A DNA stretch of 64,000 nucleotides from Deltaproteobacteria bacterium (GCA_020848745.1 JADLHM010000098.1:62001-126000), one strand, 5' to 3'. Positions 53,942 to 63,699 are shown, numbered from the stretch's first letter. The notes: generated by a model from the letters alone, not told the origin. Numbers and translations are program-made.

Positions 53942-54571
53942 ATGCCGACACGTACAGCGACCCTCGCCAACCTCGATGATCGGAGCCGGCAGGACCGCCG
54001 CCGCGCCCGCACCCGGAGCCGGCTCCTCGCGGCGGCCAAGCGGATGCTCGCGACCAAGGGATTCCACGGCACCAAGATCGCGGACATCGCGGCCGCCGCC
54101 GACGTCGGCACCGGCACGTTCTACCTGTACTTCCCCACCAAGGATGCGCTCTTCGCCGACCTCGTGCGCGAAACCGCGCTCGCCGCCAAGGAGGCGATGG
54201 ACGCCGCCAAGGCCGCGCACGCGAATCCGGTGGAGCGTGCCCGCGTCGGCGGCGAGACCTTCTTCCGGTTCGCCGCCGAGAACCGCGACGTCTTCAAGAT
54301 CCTCTTCGGCCACAGCGCGCATTTCAACGAGCTCTTGCGCGAGGTCCATCAGATCTTCGTGGCCGACATCGAGCAGGATTTCGCCGCCGGCGTCGCCGCC
54401 GGCGCGTTCCGCGACCTCCCCCCGGCGTTCGCCGCCCAGGCGATCGTCGGGTTGCTCACGCAAGTCGTGTCCTGGTGGATCGACCGCCGGGACGTCTCCA
54501 TCGAAGAGATCACGTCCATGACTCACCGCATGCTCACGCAGGGCACGACGGTGCAAGGAGAACACCCATGA
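53942..54571 (+). CDS. TetR-family repressor of the di-iron/WS-DGAT cluster
   Basis: A 209-residue TetR regulator. The helix-turn-helix spans about residues 18-65 (LLAAAKRMLATKGF, then KIADIAAAADVGTGTFYLYF), with a C-terminal ligand domain that resembles fatty-acid or xenobiotic sensing members, not further assignable. ATG 53942 (MPTRTATLAN) places the HTH normally; an earlier TTG 53873 would add 23 residues and lie inside the promoter. Its stop overlaps the di-iron gene start in ATGA (54568-54571), so the two are coupled. The palindrome upstream is its likely operator. Confidence 0.9.
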   Translation: MPTRTATLANLDDRSRQDRRRARTRSRLLAAAKRMLATKGFHGTKIADIAAAADVGTGTFYLYFPTKDALFADLVRETALAAKEAMDAAKAAHANPVERARVGGETFFRFAAENRDVFKILFGHSAHFNELLREVHQIFVADIEQDFAAGVAAGAFRDLPPAFAAQAIVGLLTQVVSWWIDRRDVSIEEITSMTHRMLTQGTTVQGEHP

Positions 54572-55566
54572 CCGAGCCCGCCGTCGCCGCGAGCGACCTC
54601 GACGCCGTCGAGGACTTCACCGAGCGCCTCTCGACCACCTTCGACACCTGCTACACGTGGTCGTACGACTCGTTCAAAGCCGGTCTCCGCGCCCTCTACG
54701 ACAAGGCCAAGCAGAATCAGTGGGACCAGGCGACCGCGCTCGACTGGTCGATCGACGTCGATCCCGAGGCCGAGAACCTTCCCGACATGAACAACCCGCT
54801 CTTCGGGACGCGCCTCTGGGCGAAGCTCACCGAGCGCGAGATCCGGAAGTTCCGCCAGGAGCAGCTCTCGTGGAGCCTCTCGCAGTTCCTGCACGGCGAG
54901 CAGGGGGCGCTCCTCGCGACCGCGCAGATCGTCGACGCGGTGCCGTGGATGGACGCCAAGTACTACGCAGCGACGCAGGTGATGGACGAGGCGCGCCACG
55001 TCGAGACCTACGACCACTACCTGCGCGACAAGGTCAAGAAGGAATACCCGATCAACCCGCACTTGAAGACGCTGCTCGACCAGATCCTCACCGACTCGCG
55101 CTGGGACATGAAGTACCTCGGCATGCAGATCCTGGTGGAAGGCCTCGCCATGGCGGCCTTCGGGCTCATGGAGAAGTTCTCGAACGAGCCGCTCTTGAAG
55201 CAGCTCACGCAGTACATCATGCGCGACGAGTCGCGCCACGTGGCATTCGGCGTGCTGTCCCTCGAGGGCGTGTACAAGGACTTCAACGAGCGCGAGCTCC
55301 GCGAGCGCGAGGAGTTCACCTACGAGGGCTGCCGCCTCATGCGCGACCGCCTCTACGCGGTGGAGGTGTGGCAGGAGATGGGGCTGCCGATCGAGGAGAC
55401 GCACCAGATCGTGATGCAGTCCGAGATCATGCGCGAGTTCCAGAAGATGCTGTTCTCGAAGGTGGTGCCGAACTGCAAACGGCTCGGGCTTCTCACCCCG
55501 TGGGTGCGCGAGCGGTTCCACGAGCTCGACATCCTGAAGTTCGAGCACGAAGAAGCGAGCGCGTAA
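54568..55566 (+). CDS. Ferritin-like di-iron protein, AurF/R2 type
   Basis: A 332-residue helical di-iron protein. The complete carboxylate-histidine ligand set is visible: Glu111 (LHGEQ), Glu141/His144 in DEARH, Glu191 (LVEGLA) and Glu221/His224 in DESRH. That is the E...ExxH...E...ExxH pattern of the AurF/ribonucleotide reductase R2 group. Enzymes of this fold oxygenate amines or reduce nucleotides; others are oxygen sensors or desaturase-like. Here the TetR coupling and the WS/DGAT neighbour suggest a lipid- or xenobiotic-linked oxidation (inference). No radical-carrying Tyr can be assigned. Confidence 0.88.
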   Translation: MTEPAVAASDLDAVEDFTERLSTTFDTCYTWSYDSFKAGLRALYDKAKQNQWDQATALDWSIDVDPEAENLPDMNNPLFGTRLWAKLTEREIRKFRQEQLSWSLSQFLHGEQGALLATAQIVDAVPWMDAKYYAATQVMDEARHVETYDHYLRDKVKKEYPINPHLKTLLDQILTDSRWDMKYLGMQILVEGLAMAAFGLMEKFSNEPLLKQLTQYIMRDESRHVAFGVLSLEGVYKDFNERELREREEFTYEGCRLMRDRLYAVEVWQEMGLPIEETHQIVMQSEIMREFQKMLFSKVVPNCKRLGLLTPWVRERFHELDILKFEHEEASA

Positions 55567-55625
55567 CACCCGTCGTGGCGAGCGTCGGGCTTGAGGTCTC
55601 CCGGCGACTCGGTAAGGTCGTACCC

Positions 55626-57095
55626 ATGAGCGTCGAGCAGCTCCGTGCGGCGGACGCGGCGTATTTCTACCTGGAGACGCCGAGCCAGCACATGCACGTG
55701 ACGGCGACCATGTTGTTCGAGCCGCCGGGCGTTCGCCTGCCGGACGGCGAGGCTCCCGACGCGCAGATGGTCGCCGCATCCACGGCCGAGCGCCTCGCGC
55801 GTCGCCTCGCGTCGGAGCCGACCTTTCGCAAGCGGCTCGTCGAGGCGCCGCTCACGATCACCCATCCCGCCTGGGTGCAGGCCTCCGAGTTCGATCTCCG
55901 CGACCACTTGCGTCTGGTGACGCTGCCGCCGCCGGGATCGCGCGAGCAGCTGCTGGAGCACGTCGGCCGCATCGCCGGCACGCCGCTCGCCCGCGAGCGG
56001 CCGCTCTGGGAGCTGTGGGCCCTGGCCGGAGTGGAAGGCGGCCTGGTGGGCATCGTGCTGAAGGTCCATCATTCCATGGTCGACGGCGTCTCCGGCGTCG
56101 AGCTCTTGGGACGCCTCTTCGCCGACGCCTACCTGAGCGGCGCGCCCGAGGCGCCCGCCGCCGGGCCGACCGAGCCGTCGCTCCCCGAGCTCGCCGCGTC
56201 GGTGCTATCGTCGGCGTTGGCGCTGCCGCTGCGGGTGTACCGCACGCTGGCGCGAACCGTTGCCGCTCTCGGACCCGTGATGCGCACCGCGATCGAGAAC
56301 GCCAATGCCGACGCGGCGCCGACGCTGCCGTTTTCGGCGCCGCGCACCCTCCTGAACCGGGCGCTCACCGCGGAGCGCCGGGTCGCGTTCGGAAGCGTGC
56401 CTCTCGCCGCGGTGAAGGAGGTGAAGGCCGCCTTCGGCGTGACGGTGAACGACGTGGTGCTCGCCGGCTCCGCGCTGGCGCTCGGCGAGTACCTGCGCGC
56501 GCACGGTGAAACGCCGGGCCGACCGCTGGTCGCCAGCGTGCCCGTCTCCGAGCACGGCGCCCCCGGGGCCGGGCCGGCGACCAACCGCGTCTCCGTGATG
56601 TTCGTCGGCCTGCCGGTGCACCTCACGCGCGTGGAGGACGTTCTGGCGTTCGTGCACGGGCAGACGAGCGGCGCCAAGAAGATCCACGGGTCGTTCGGCG
56701 CGACGATGCTCGCCGAATGGGTCGATCTCGCGCCGCCGGCGCTGTTCGCCGCGGCGATGGGGCTCTACTCGCGCTGGCGGCTCGCGGACCGCTTGCCGCC
56801 GCCCCATAGCGTGGTGATCTCGAACGTTCCGGGGCCGCCGTTCTCACTGTCGGTCGGGAACGCCCGGCTCGTCGCGGCATATCCGATCGGTCCCGTGCTC
56901 GAAGGTGCGGGCGTCAACATCAGCGTGGTGAGCTACATCGACACGATCCACGTCGGGTTGGCCACCTGCCCGCGCGCGGTGCCGGACCCGGCCAAGCTCG
57001 CCGAGGGCATCGTGCGCGCCGTAGGCGCCATGCAGGAGGCGGCGCGCCGCCCCCGGGATACGGAGCGCGTCCGTACCTCCGGAAGCGGCGCGTGA
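55626..57095 (+). CDS. Wax ester synthase/diacylglycerol acyltransferase
   Basis: A 489-residue WS/DGAT that esterifies fatty alcohols or diacylglycerol with acyl-CoA, making storage wax esters or triacylglycerol. The catalytic motif HHSMVDG lies at residues 148-154; the N-terminal signature MSVEQLRAADAAYFYLETPS and the C-terminal SNVPGPPFSLSVGNARL are present. Length is normal. It begins 59 bases after the di-iron gene and probably belongs to the same transcript. It ends only four bases before the convergent dodecin stop. Confidence 0.93.
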   Translation: MSVEQLRAADAAYFYLETPSQHMHVTATMLFEPPGVRLPDGEAPDAQMVAASTAERLARRLASEPTFRKRLVEAPLTITHPAWVQASEFDLRDHLRLVTLPPPGSREQLLEHVGRIAGTPLARERPLWELWALAGVEGGLVGIVLKVHHSMVDGVSGVELLGRLFADAYLSGAPEAPAAGPTEPSLPELAASVLSSALALPLRVYRTLARTVAALGPVMRTAIENANADAAPTLPFSAPRTLLNRALTAERRVAFGSVPLAAVKEVKAAFGVTVNDVVLAGSALALGEYLRAHGETPGRPLVASVPVSEHGAPGAGPATNRVSVMFVGLPVHLTRVEDVLAFVHGQTSGAKKIHGSFGATMLAEWVDLAPPALFAAAMGLYSRWRLADRLPPPHSVVISNVPGPPFSLSVGNARLVAAYPIGPVLEGAGVNISVVSYIDTIHVGLATCPRAVPDPAKLAEGIVRAVGAMQEAARRPRDTERVRTSGSGA

Positions 57096-57099
57096 TGCG

Positions 57100-57309
57100 C
57101 TAGTCCTCGTACTTGAAGGAGACCTTGACCTTCGCCCGGTAGAGGGTGACCTTGCCGTCCTCCACCGTCATGTCCAGTTGGACGATCTCGGCAACGCGGA
57201 GATCGCGCAGGGTCTTCGCGGCGCGCTCGACGGCGACCTTGGCCGCCTTCTCCCAGGAATCGGGGCTGGTGCCGACGAGCTCGATGATCTTGTACACGCT
57301 GTCCGCCAT
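57100..57309 (-). CDS. Dodecin flavin-binding protein
   Basis: A 69-residue dodecin. These form dodecameric hollow spheres that sequester FMN/FAD or riboflavin. Sequence features: YKIIELVGTSPDSWEKAA, the Trp that stacks on flavin, and LRVAEIVQLDMTVEDGKV ending in YRAKVKVSFKYED. Length is exactly typical. ATG 57309 has a strong GGAGGTG site. Convergent with WS/DGAT with four bases between stops. A flavin buffer next to a di-iron oxidase cluster is suggestive but unproven. Confidence 0.93.
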   Translation of the reverse strand: MADSVYKIIELVGTSPDSWEKAAKVAVERAAKTLRDLRVAEIVQLDMTVEDGKVTLYRAKVKVSFKYED

Positions 57310-57473
57310 GGGACACCTCCTTGTCGGGTTGGGTTCAATTGGGCCAACGAACGCCCACGAGCCTACTCCCAAGAACCGCGCCAACGAAATCTCCTCGTCC
57401 CGGCGGTCCCGTTTTCCCAGGCCTGCGTGAGACGGGGCGGGCCGCCTCCCCGCGCGCGGGAAACGCGCCGGGG

Positions 57474-58217
57474 TCAGCCGGCGAGGCGGCAGACCAGCAG
57501 GATCTCGTCGGCCCGCTCGAGATCGACGAGGCCCCGGGTCAACACGAGCTTGCGTTCGAAGCGGAGCGCTAGCGGCATGAAGACGTGGTTGTACCACCAG
57601 ATCGCCCGGCCGCGGCGGTGCACGAGGAACCACATCCCGCAGTCGATGAGCCGGGACGACTTCGGCTGCATCGAGTGCTCGGCCGTCTGCTCGACCACCA
57701 GCCCGTGTCGGTCGAGCATGGCGAGCAGGCGTGCGGGCTCGTAGCGGCGACAGTGCCCGACCAGCTCGTCGAGCATCGTCCAGCGCTCGGGGTGCAGGGG
57801 GATCGAGAGGAGGAACGTCGCGCCCGGCGCCGCGGTCCGGGTGAGCTCGCCGAGCGCCGCGTCGTCGTCCTCGACGTGCTCGACGATGTCGAGCGCGCAG
57901 ACCAGCTGGAAGCGCCGGCTCGGAAACGGCAGGGCCGTGATCGACGCGCGCGTCGCGTGACCGCCGTGCGCGCGGAGCGCGGCGACCGCCGGGCCGCTGA
58001 TGTCGGCGAAGTGCGTGCCCGCGATCGGCAGGCGCGGCCGCAGCCCGGGCGCCACCTCGAGCCGCCGCGTTGCCCCGGCGGCGAGGTCGCGGACGAGCGG
58101 CCAGGTGTTGAAACGCTCGGGGCCGATCAGGCGCGACTCGCGCCAGAGGTCGTCGAAGAACCGCTGGTTGGTCGTGCGGAGATCCTGGTCGCTGCGCGGG
58201 CGCGCGGGTCCGGTCAC
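57474..58217 (-). CDS. SAM-dependent methyltransferase
   Basis: A 247-residue class I methyltransferase. The core contains a degenerate motif I (LEVAPGLRPRLPIAGTHFADIS, residues ~53-75), VCALDIVEHVEDDDAALGELTR (~105-127) and the later GATFLLSIPLHPERW. It resembles UbiE/methyltransferase-11 family enzymes. The GTG start at 58217 is the only in-frame choice before an upstream stop. Substrate unknown. About 50 bases downstream of the CoA-transferase gene on the same strand. Confidence 0.82.
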   Translation of the reverse strand: MTGPARPRSDQDLRTTNQRFFDDLWRESRLIGPERFNTWPLVRDLAAGATRRLEVAPGLRPRLPIAGTHFADISGPAVAALRAHGGHATRASITALPFPSRRFQLVCALDIVEHVEDDDAALGELTRTAAPGATFLLSIPLHPERWTMLDELVGHCRRYEPARLLAMLDRHGLVVEQTAEHSMQPKSSRLIDCGMWFLVHRRGRAIWWYNHVFMPLALRFERKLVLTRGLVDLERADEILLVCRLAG

Positions 58218-58267
58218 GCGCCGCTCGGTTCCCGACCGCGAAGAACTTCGGGTCGCACGCCCCGGCC

Positions 58268-59491
58268 TCAGCCGAGCACGCCGTCGGCGGCGAGGCGGGC
58301 GATCTCCTCGTCATCGACGCCGAGCTCCGCCAGCACCTCGAACGTGTGCGCGCCGGCCTCGGGTGCGCCGCCGCGCGGACCGACGTCGGCGCCCGCGATG
58401 TGGAACGGCGTGCCGATCGTCTCGAAGCGGCCGAACGTCGGATGGTCGATCTCGGTGATCCACCCCATGGCGCGCGCCTGCGGGTCGGCGATGACGTCGG
58501 GGAGTGTCGCGACGGGCGCCCAGATGAGGCCGTGGGCGTCGAGCCGCGCCGCCCACTCCGCGCGCGGCCTGGTCGCGAACGCCGCGGCGATCGCAGCCGT
58601 CAGCTCGACCGTCTCGTCGCGCCGCTTCGCGAGCGAATCGTAGCGCGGATCGCTTCCCCACTGCGGCTTTCCGAGCGCGGCGCAGAAGCGCGGCCAGTAC
58701 GGATCGGGCTGCGGCATGACGAGCAGGATCCACTCGCCGTCGCGGCATTGGTACGAGTTCCAGATCGGGTTCGCCGGGCGTGAGCGGTCGTGCCGGCGCG
58801 GCTGCTCGCGCTGCACGAGCGCGGCCTGGAAGTCGGTCGCGAGCGTGTACATGCCCGTGCCCTGCAACGTGACCTCGACGTACTGCGCTTCGTCGGTGCG
58901 GTCGCGAACGCGGAGCGCGGCGAGTACGGCGGCGAGGACGTTGAGCGCGGTCGTGTGGTCCCCTTGTCCGGCGCGGCAGAGCGGGGGCGGCGAGGGCGGC
59001 TCGCCGACGAGGCCCATGATGCCCGTGCGCGCCCAGAAGGCCGCGTAGTCGAAGCCGGGTCGGCCCGCGTCGGGACCGCGGCGTCCGTAGCCGCTGAAGG
59101 CGGTGTAGACGACGCGCGGGTTCACGGTGCGCACGTCGTCGAAGTCGAGGCCGTAGCGTACGCAGCGCGGTTGGATGAGGTTCGTGAGGAACACGTCGAA
59201 CGTGGCGGCGAGCCGCCGCACGAGCGCGGGACCGCCGGGGCGATCGAGCGCGACCGTCACGGAGCGTTTGCCGCGGTTGTCGCACTCGAAGGCGTAGTTG
59301 TGCTCGAAGGGCCGCGAGTAGCCCATCGACGTCATGCGGTAGCCGCGAAAGACGTCGCCTTCGGGCGGCTCGATCTTGACGACCTCGGCGCCGAGATCCG
59401 CCATGAGCGCGCCCGCGGCGGGCGCCGCGAGCCAGTTCGCGACCTCGAGCACGCGAATGCCGGAGAGCGGGGCGATGCGGGACGCGGTCAT
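58268..59491 (-). CDS. CaiB/BaiF family CoA transferase
   Basis: A CoA transferase of about 407 residues that moves CoA between acids. The family start is clear (LSGIRVLEVANWLAAPAAGALMADLGAEV), the catalytic Asp lies in AGQGDHTTALN, and the C-terminal domain has WITEIDHPTFG. ATG 59491 (MTASRIAPL) is preferred to ATG 59536. Substrate acids are unknown; such genes usually sit in catabolism of aromatic, alkane or terpenoid acids. Part of a leftward run with P450 and MAPEG genes, spaced by 56 and 40 bases. Confidence 0.92.
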   Translation of the reverse strand: MTASRIAPLSGIRVLEVANWLAAPAAGALMADLGAEVVKIEPPEGDVFRGYRMTSMGYSRPFEHNYAFECDNRGKRSVTVALDRPGGPALVRRLAATFDVFLTNLIQPRCVRYGLDFDDVRTVNPRVVYTAFSGYGRRGPDAGRPGFDYAAFWARTGIMGLVGEPPSPPPLCRAGQGDHTTALNVLAAVLAALRVRDRTDEAQYVEVTLQGTGMYTLATDFQAALVQREQPRRHDRSRPANPIWNSYQCRDGEWILLVMPQPDPYWPRFCAALGKPQWGSDPRYDSLAKRRDETVELTAAIAAAFATRPRAEWAARLDAHGLIWAPVATLPDVIADPQARAMGWITEIDHPTFGRFETIGTPFHIAGADVGPRGGAPEAGAHTFEVLAELGVDDEEIARLAADGVLG

Positions 59492-59547
59492 CGGGCTCGC
59501 ATATGCGCGCGCCGGAGCGACCGCAAGCGGGCGCACGCCGTCGCCGC

Positions 59548-60744
59548 TCAGCGCAGCAGGAGCGGCAGCGCGCGGATGCCCGCGATCACCGACGACTCGG
59601 TGCGCACGACCTCACCCGCGAGCTCGACCGTCGCGAAGCGTTCGAGGAGCTTCTCGAGGAGCGCCCGACCTTCGAGGCGGGCGAGCGCGGCGCCGAGGCA
59701 GACGTGCGGGCCGAAGCCGAACGCCACGTGCGGGTTCGGGGTGCGGTCGACCTGGAACTCGCCGGCGTTCGAGCCGAACACGGACTCGTCGCGGTTGGCC
59801 GATGCGTAGAGCATCAGGACCGGCTCACCGGCCGCGATCGCGACGCCGCCGAGCTCGGTCGCGCGCGTCGCCGTCCGCATGAACGAGATGACGGGGGTCG
59901 TCCAGCGCAGCCACTCCTCGACCGCCGGCGCCACGAGCGCCGGCTCGGCGCGTAGGCGCGCCCACGCCTCCGGGCGCGTCGCGAGCGCCGCCATCCCGCC
60001 CGAGATCATGTTGCGGGTGGTCTCGTTGCCGGCGATCAGGAGCTGCTCCTGGAACAGGAGGATCTCGTCGTCGGTGAGGCGGTCGCCGTCGATCGCGGCG
60101 TTGGCGAGCGCGGTCGTGAGGTCGTCGCCGTCGACGCCGCGCCGGGCGATGGTCGCGGCGAGGAGCGTCGTGCGCTGATCCGCGCGGGCCGCCTCGATCT
60201 CCTCCCGCGTCATGGGCGTCGATCCGGGGATCGCCGCGTCCGACCAGCGCAGGACGCGCGCGTCGTCGACGTGGTCGAGTCCGAGGAGCTCGCGGATGAT
60301 CGCCACCGGGAAGGGGATCGCGACCGCTTCGGTGAAGTCGACGGTCGTGCCCGCGGTGAGCCGCTCGACGAAGGCGCCCGCGCGCGTCCGCACCCGCGTC
60401 TCGAGCGCGCGCATCACGCGCGGAGCGAACCCGGGCTGGACGAGGTTCCGATACCGGGAGTGCTCCGGCGCGTCGGTGTGCATCATCGTGGGCGGGAACG
60501 GGTAGGTGACGCCGATCTCCACCGCGAGGACGCCCTGCGAGGAGCAGAAGGTCGCGGGGTCGCGCGAGACCGTCATGACGTCGGCGTGATGGGCGAGAGC
60601 CCAATAGCGGAACACGGGGTTCCACAGGACCGGTGCCTCGCGACGCAGGCGCGTGAGGTGCGGCCCCGGATCGCCGGCCCAGAAGGCGGGGTCGTTGAGC
60701 GGCGCCCAGAGCTCCTCGGGCGCGTTCCTGGGATCGACGGTCAT
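59548..60744 (-). CDS. Cytochrome P450
   Basis: A 398-residue soluble class I P450 monooxygenase. I-helix oxygen-activation motif AGNETTR at residues 238-244, ExxR (Glu277/Arg280), and the haem-thiolate motif FGFGPHVCLG with Cys349. It belongs to the bacterial soluble CYP type that needs a ferredoxin and reductase. The 7Fe-type ferredoxin at 35.7 kb is not adjacent, so the redox partner is unknown. It lies in a leftward run with the CoA transferase, consistent with hydroxylation then CoA activation of a hydrophobic substrate (inference). Confidence 0.94.
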   Translation of the reverse strand: MTVDPRNAPEELWAPLNDPAFWAGDPGPHLTRLRREAPVLWNPVFRYWALAHHADVMTVSRDPATFCSSQGVLAVEIGVTYPFPPTMMHTDAPEHSRYRNLVQPGFAPRVMRALETRVRTRAGAFVERLTAGTTVDFTEAVAIPFPVAIIRELLGLDHVDDARVLRWSDAAIPGSTPMTREEIEAARADQRTTLLAATIARRGVDGDDLTTALANAAIDGDRLTDDEILLFQEQLLIAGNETTRNMISGGMAALATRPEAWARLRAEPALVAPAVEEWLRWTTPVISFMRTATRATELGGVAIAAGEPVLMLYASANRDESVFGSNAGEFQVDRTPNPHVAFGFGPHVCLGAALARLEGRALLEKLLERFATVELAGEVVRTESSVIAGIRALPLLLR

Positions 60745-60784
60745 TGCTCGCGGCCGGGCATCGGTCGGCGTCGCCGGTGCCCGT

Positions 60785-61231
60785 TCAGAGCGTCGTCCAC
60801 AGCACCCGGAGCGCCATGAGGACGGTCGCCGACGTCGCGACGACGAAGCTCACCGCCCGCCACGGCTGGATGTGATGCATGTAGCAGTAGGTGTGCGCCA
60901 GGCGCGCGAGCGTGAAGGTCCAGCAGAAGACCTTGGCGCCGAAGGGCGACGCGCCCGTCAGCACGTAGACGAGGCCGACCGCGAAGAAGATCGGAATGGC
61001 TTCGAGGTCGTTCCGTTGGATGCGGAGCGCGTGCGCGACCTCGGGGTGCTCCTGGTCGCCGGCGGTCGCGCCCGGCGGTCCGAACGTGGCGGCGTCCTCG
61101 GCGTTGATGAAGCCTCGGGTCCGCGAGCGTTGCGTGCCGGTGTAGACGGCCGAGAACACCATCTTCAGGCCGAGGATGGCGGTGCAGAAGGCGTAGGTCC
61201 GAAAGGCGGGATTGGCCAACAAGGTTTCCAC
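60785..61231 (-). CDS. MAPEG-family membrane protein
   Basis: A 148-residue membrane protein with four helices. The MAPEG glutathione-dependent signature RNDLEAIPIFF is at residues ~80-90 (RxxNDLExxP), with the later HTYCYMHHIQPWRAVSF. Family members conjugate or isomerise lipophilic electrophiles. GTG 61231 (VETLLANPAF) is chosen because AGGGAGGA precedes it by five bases; an ATG at 61273 would add a 14-residue basic leader without a site. It lies upstream of the P450 gene, same strand. Confidence 0.88.
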   Translation of the reverse strand: METLLANPAFRTYAFCTAILGLKMVFSAVYTGTQRSRTRGFINAEDAATFGPPGATAGDQEHPEVAHALRIQRNDLEAIPIFFAVGLVYVLTGASPFGAKVFCWTFTLARLAHTYCYMHHIQPWRAVSFVVATSATVLMALRVLWTTL

Positions 61232-61377
61232 GCGCGTCCTCCCTCGTGAGCGGTCGTCGCTCGCCAGTGCCATGCGTCCGGGTGACGGTCAATGGCGCGC
61301 GCCGCGCGGGTCGACCTCCGGGCGCGGCCCGCGCGGCGCGTGGCGCGGGTCGCGGCGCGCGTGTAGGAAGTCCGGCG

Positions 61378-63186
61378 ATGCGGTCGTCGCCGGTCCGCGC
61401 GGTAGTCGTCGCGCTCGTGCTCCTCCTCGCCGCGTGCACGCCCGCGGCGCGCATGCATGGACCGTGCACGGACGACGGCGCGGTCGACGAGGCGCGCAAG
61501 CTCACCGCGGTCGTCGCCGCGTTCACCGAGGCGCGCAAGCGCGTCGACCCGTACTGGGCCTACTACTTCGGCATCGAGGACGATCTCCCGAAGTTCGGCG
61601 ACTATCCGAGCCCCGAGCAGCGCGAGCGCTCTCGCCGGACGTACGAGACCGCGCTCGCGGCCCTCGGCGCGGTTCGGCCCGAGCGGCTCGCGCCTCGCGA
61701 TCGCCGGACCTTCTCACTCTTTCGCGGGGATGTGGAGGTGTCGCTCCTCGGCTTCGATTTCCCGAGCGAGCTTCTCGACTTCACCCAGATGGACAACCGC
61801 GCCCTCCGCTTCCTCGACGACACCAATCCGGCGCTCACCGACTTTCCGTTCGACTCGGTCGCGCACTACGAGGCCTTCCTCGCCCGCGCCGACGGCTTCC
61901 CGGCGTACGTCGACCGGCAGATCGCGACACTTCGGCGCGGCATCGCCGCGGGGATCGTCCAGGAGTGCGGCATCGTCGACGCCTCGCGGAAGACCTACGC
62001 GGCGGCGCTCGCGGCGGCGGACGAGGCCCATCCGTTCTGGCGTCCGATGACGGTGATGCCGGCGGAGTTCGCTGCCGCCGACCGGGCGCGGATCGGCGCC
62101 GGCTTCCGGCGCGCGATCGCCGACCTGATCGTGCCCGGCTACCGGAAGCTCGACGCGTTCCTGCGCGACGAGTACCGCCCGCGTTGCCGTCGCAGCCTCG
62201 GGCTCGGCGGCCTGCCGCGCGGGGGCGAGTGGTACGCGTACGCGATCCTCGCCAATACCGATCTGCCGCTCGCGGCGGCCGACGTACACCGGATCGGCCT
62301 CCGCGAGGTGGCACGCATCCGCGCAGAGATGGACGCGATCCGGCGCGAGGTCGGCTTCGCGGGCTCGCGCGCAGCCTTCCTCGCCGCGTGGCGCCGGGCG
62401 CCCGCGAACCGCTTCCGCGACGCGGACGAGATGTTCGCGGCGTTCCGCGGAGTGAAGCGCGAGATGGACGCGCTCACGCCGCGCTGGTTCCACCTGCGCC
62501 CGACGAGCGACTACGAGATCGTGTCGGCGAGCAACCCGCGGAGCGCCGCCGCGAGCTACTCCGGACCGACCGACACCGTGCCGCGCGGCCGTCTCGTCCT
62601 CAACACGATGAACCTCGCCGCCGTCGCCAGGGACCGCGTGCCGACGCTCTCGCTCCACGAGGCGGTCCCGGGACATCACTTCCAGATCGCGCTCGCCTTC
62701 GAGATGAAGGACCGGCTGTCCGAGTACCAGCGGAAGATCTTCGGCTCGACCGCGTTCGTCGAGGGATGGGCGCTCTATGCCGAGAGGCTCGGGCGCGAGA
62801 TGGGCGTCTACCGGACGCCGATGCAGCGGCTCGGCAACCTGAACGACGAGATGCTGCGCGCGGTGCGCCTCGTCGCGGACACCGGCATCCATGCGTACGG
62901 CTGGTCGCGGGCGCGCGCCCGCGCCTACATGCGCCGGAACCTCGCGCACGATCCGGGCGACATCGCCGTCGAGGTCGATCGCTACGCGGTCTGGCCGGGC
63001 CAGGCGCTCGCCTACAAGATCGGTGAGCTCGAGATCCGCGCCCTCCGCCAGCGGGCGGAGACGGGGCTCGGCGCGGCATTCGACGTCCGCGAGTTCCACG
63101 ACGTCGTGATCGGGAACGGCACGGTGTCGCTCGGTGTGCTGCGGAGCCAGGTCGAGGAGTGGCTCGCGACGAAGCGCGCGGATTGA
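61378..63186 (+). CDS. DUF885-family lipoprotein, putative metallohydrolase
   Basis: A 602-residue exported lipoprotein. Lipobox LLLAAC near residue 20. The C-terminal half carries the zinc-protease-like motif LSLHEAVPGHHFQ (HExxGHH) around residue 425 and a second-shell EGWALYAE at ~460, the DUF885 hallmarks. Members are predicted metallopeptidases of unknown target. ATG 61378 is chosen. It is divergent from the MAPEG gene across 146 bases. No terminator was identified downstream. Confidence 0.88.
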   Translation: MRSSPVRAVVVALVLLLAACTPAARMHGPCTDDGAVDEARKLTAVVAAFTEARKRVDPYWAYYFGIEDDLPKFGDYPSPEQRERSRRTYETALAALGAVRPERLAPRDRRTFSLFRGDVEVSLLGFDFPSELLDFTQMDNRALRFLDDTNPALTDFPFDSVAHYEAFLARADGFPAYVDRQIATLRRGIAAGIVQECGIVDASRKTYAAALAAADEAHPFWRPMTVMPAEFAAADRARIGAGFRRAIADLIVPGYRKLDAFLRDEYRPRCRRSLGLGGLPRGGEWYAYAILANTDLPLAAADVHRIGLREVARIRAEMDAIRREVGFAGSRAAFLAAWRRAPANRFRDADEMFAAFRGVKREMDALTPRWFHLRPTSDYEIVSASNPRSAAASYSGPTDTVPRGRLVLNTMNLAAVARDRVPTLSLHEAVPGHHFQIALAFEMKDRLSEYQRKIFGSTAFVEGWALYAERLGREMGVYRTPMQRLGNLNDEMLRAVRLVADTGIHAYGWSRARARAYMRRNLAHDPGDIAVEVDRYAVWPGQALAYKIGELEIRALRQRAETGLGAAFDVREFHDVVIGNGTVSLGVLRSQVEEWLATKRAD

Positions 63187-63330
63187 CCCGTCCGCGCCAC
63201 GGGGTCTGGGTTCCACGATCGGCTGGCCGTCGCAGGTGCTCGCGCCGGTGACGACCGTCCCGGGACCAGCAACGGCCTGTTCGTCGCCTTTGCCCGCGAC
63301 GGAGACCGAGGACAAGGCACCGGCACCGAC

Positions 63331-63699
<369 letters not shown>

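Noticed and set aside
63187-63330. Possible gene remnant between DUF885 and the hsdM fragment
   Set aside because: Short reading frames on both strands show no recognisable domain; nothing supportable beyond non-coding or rearranged sequence.
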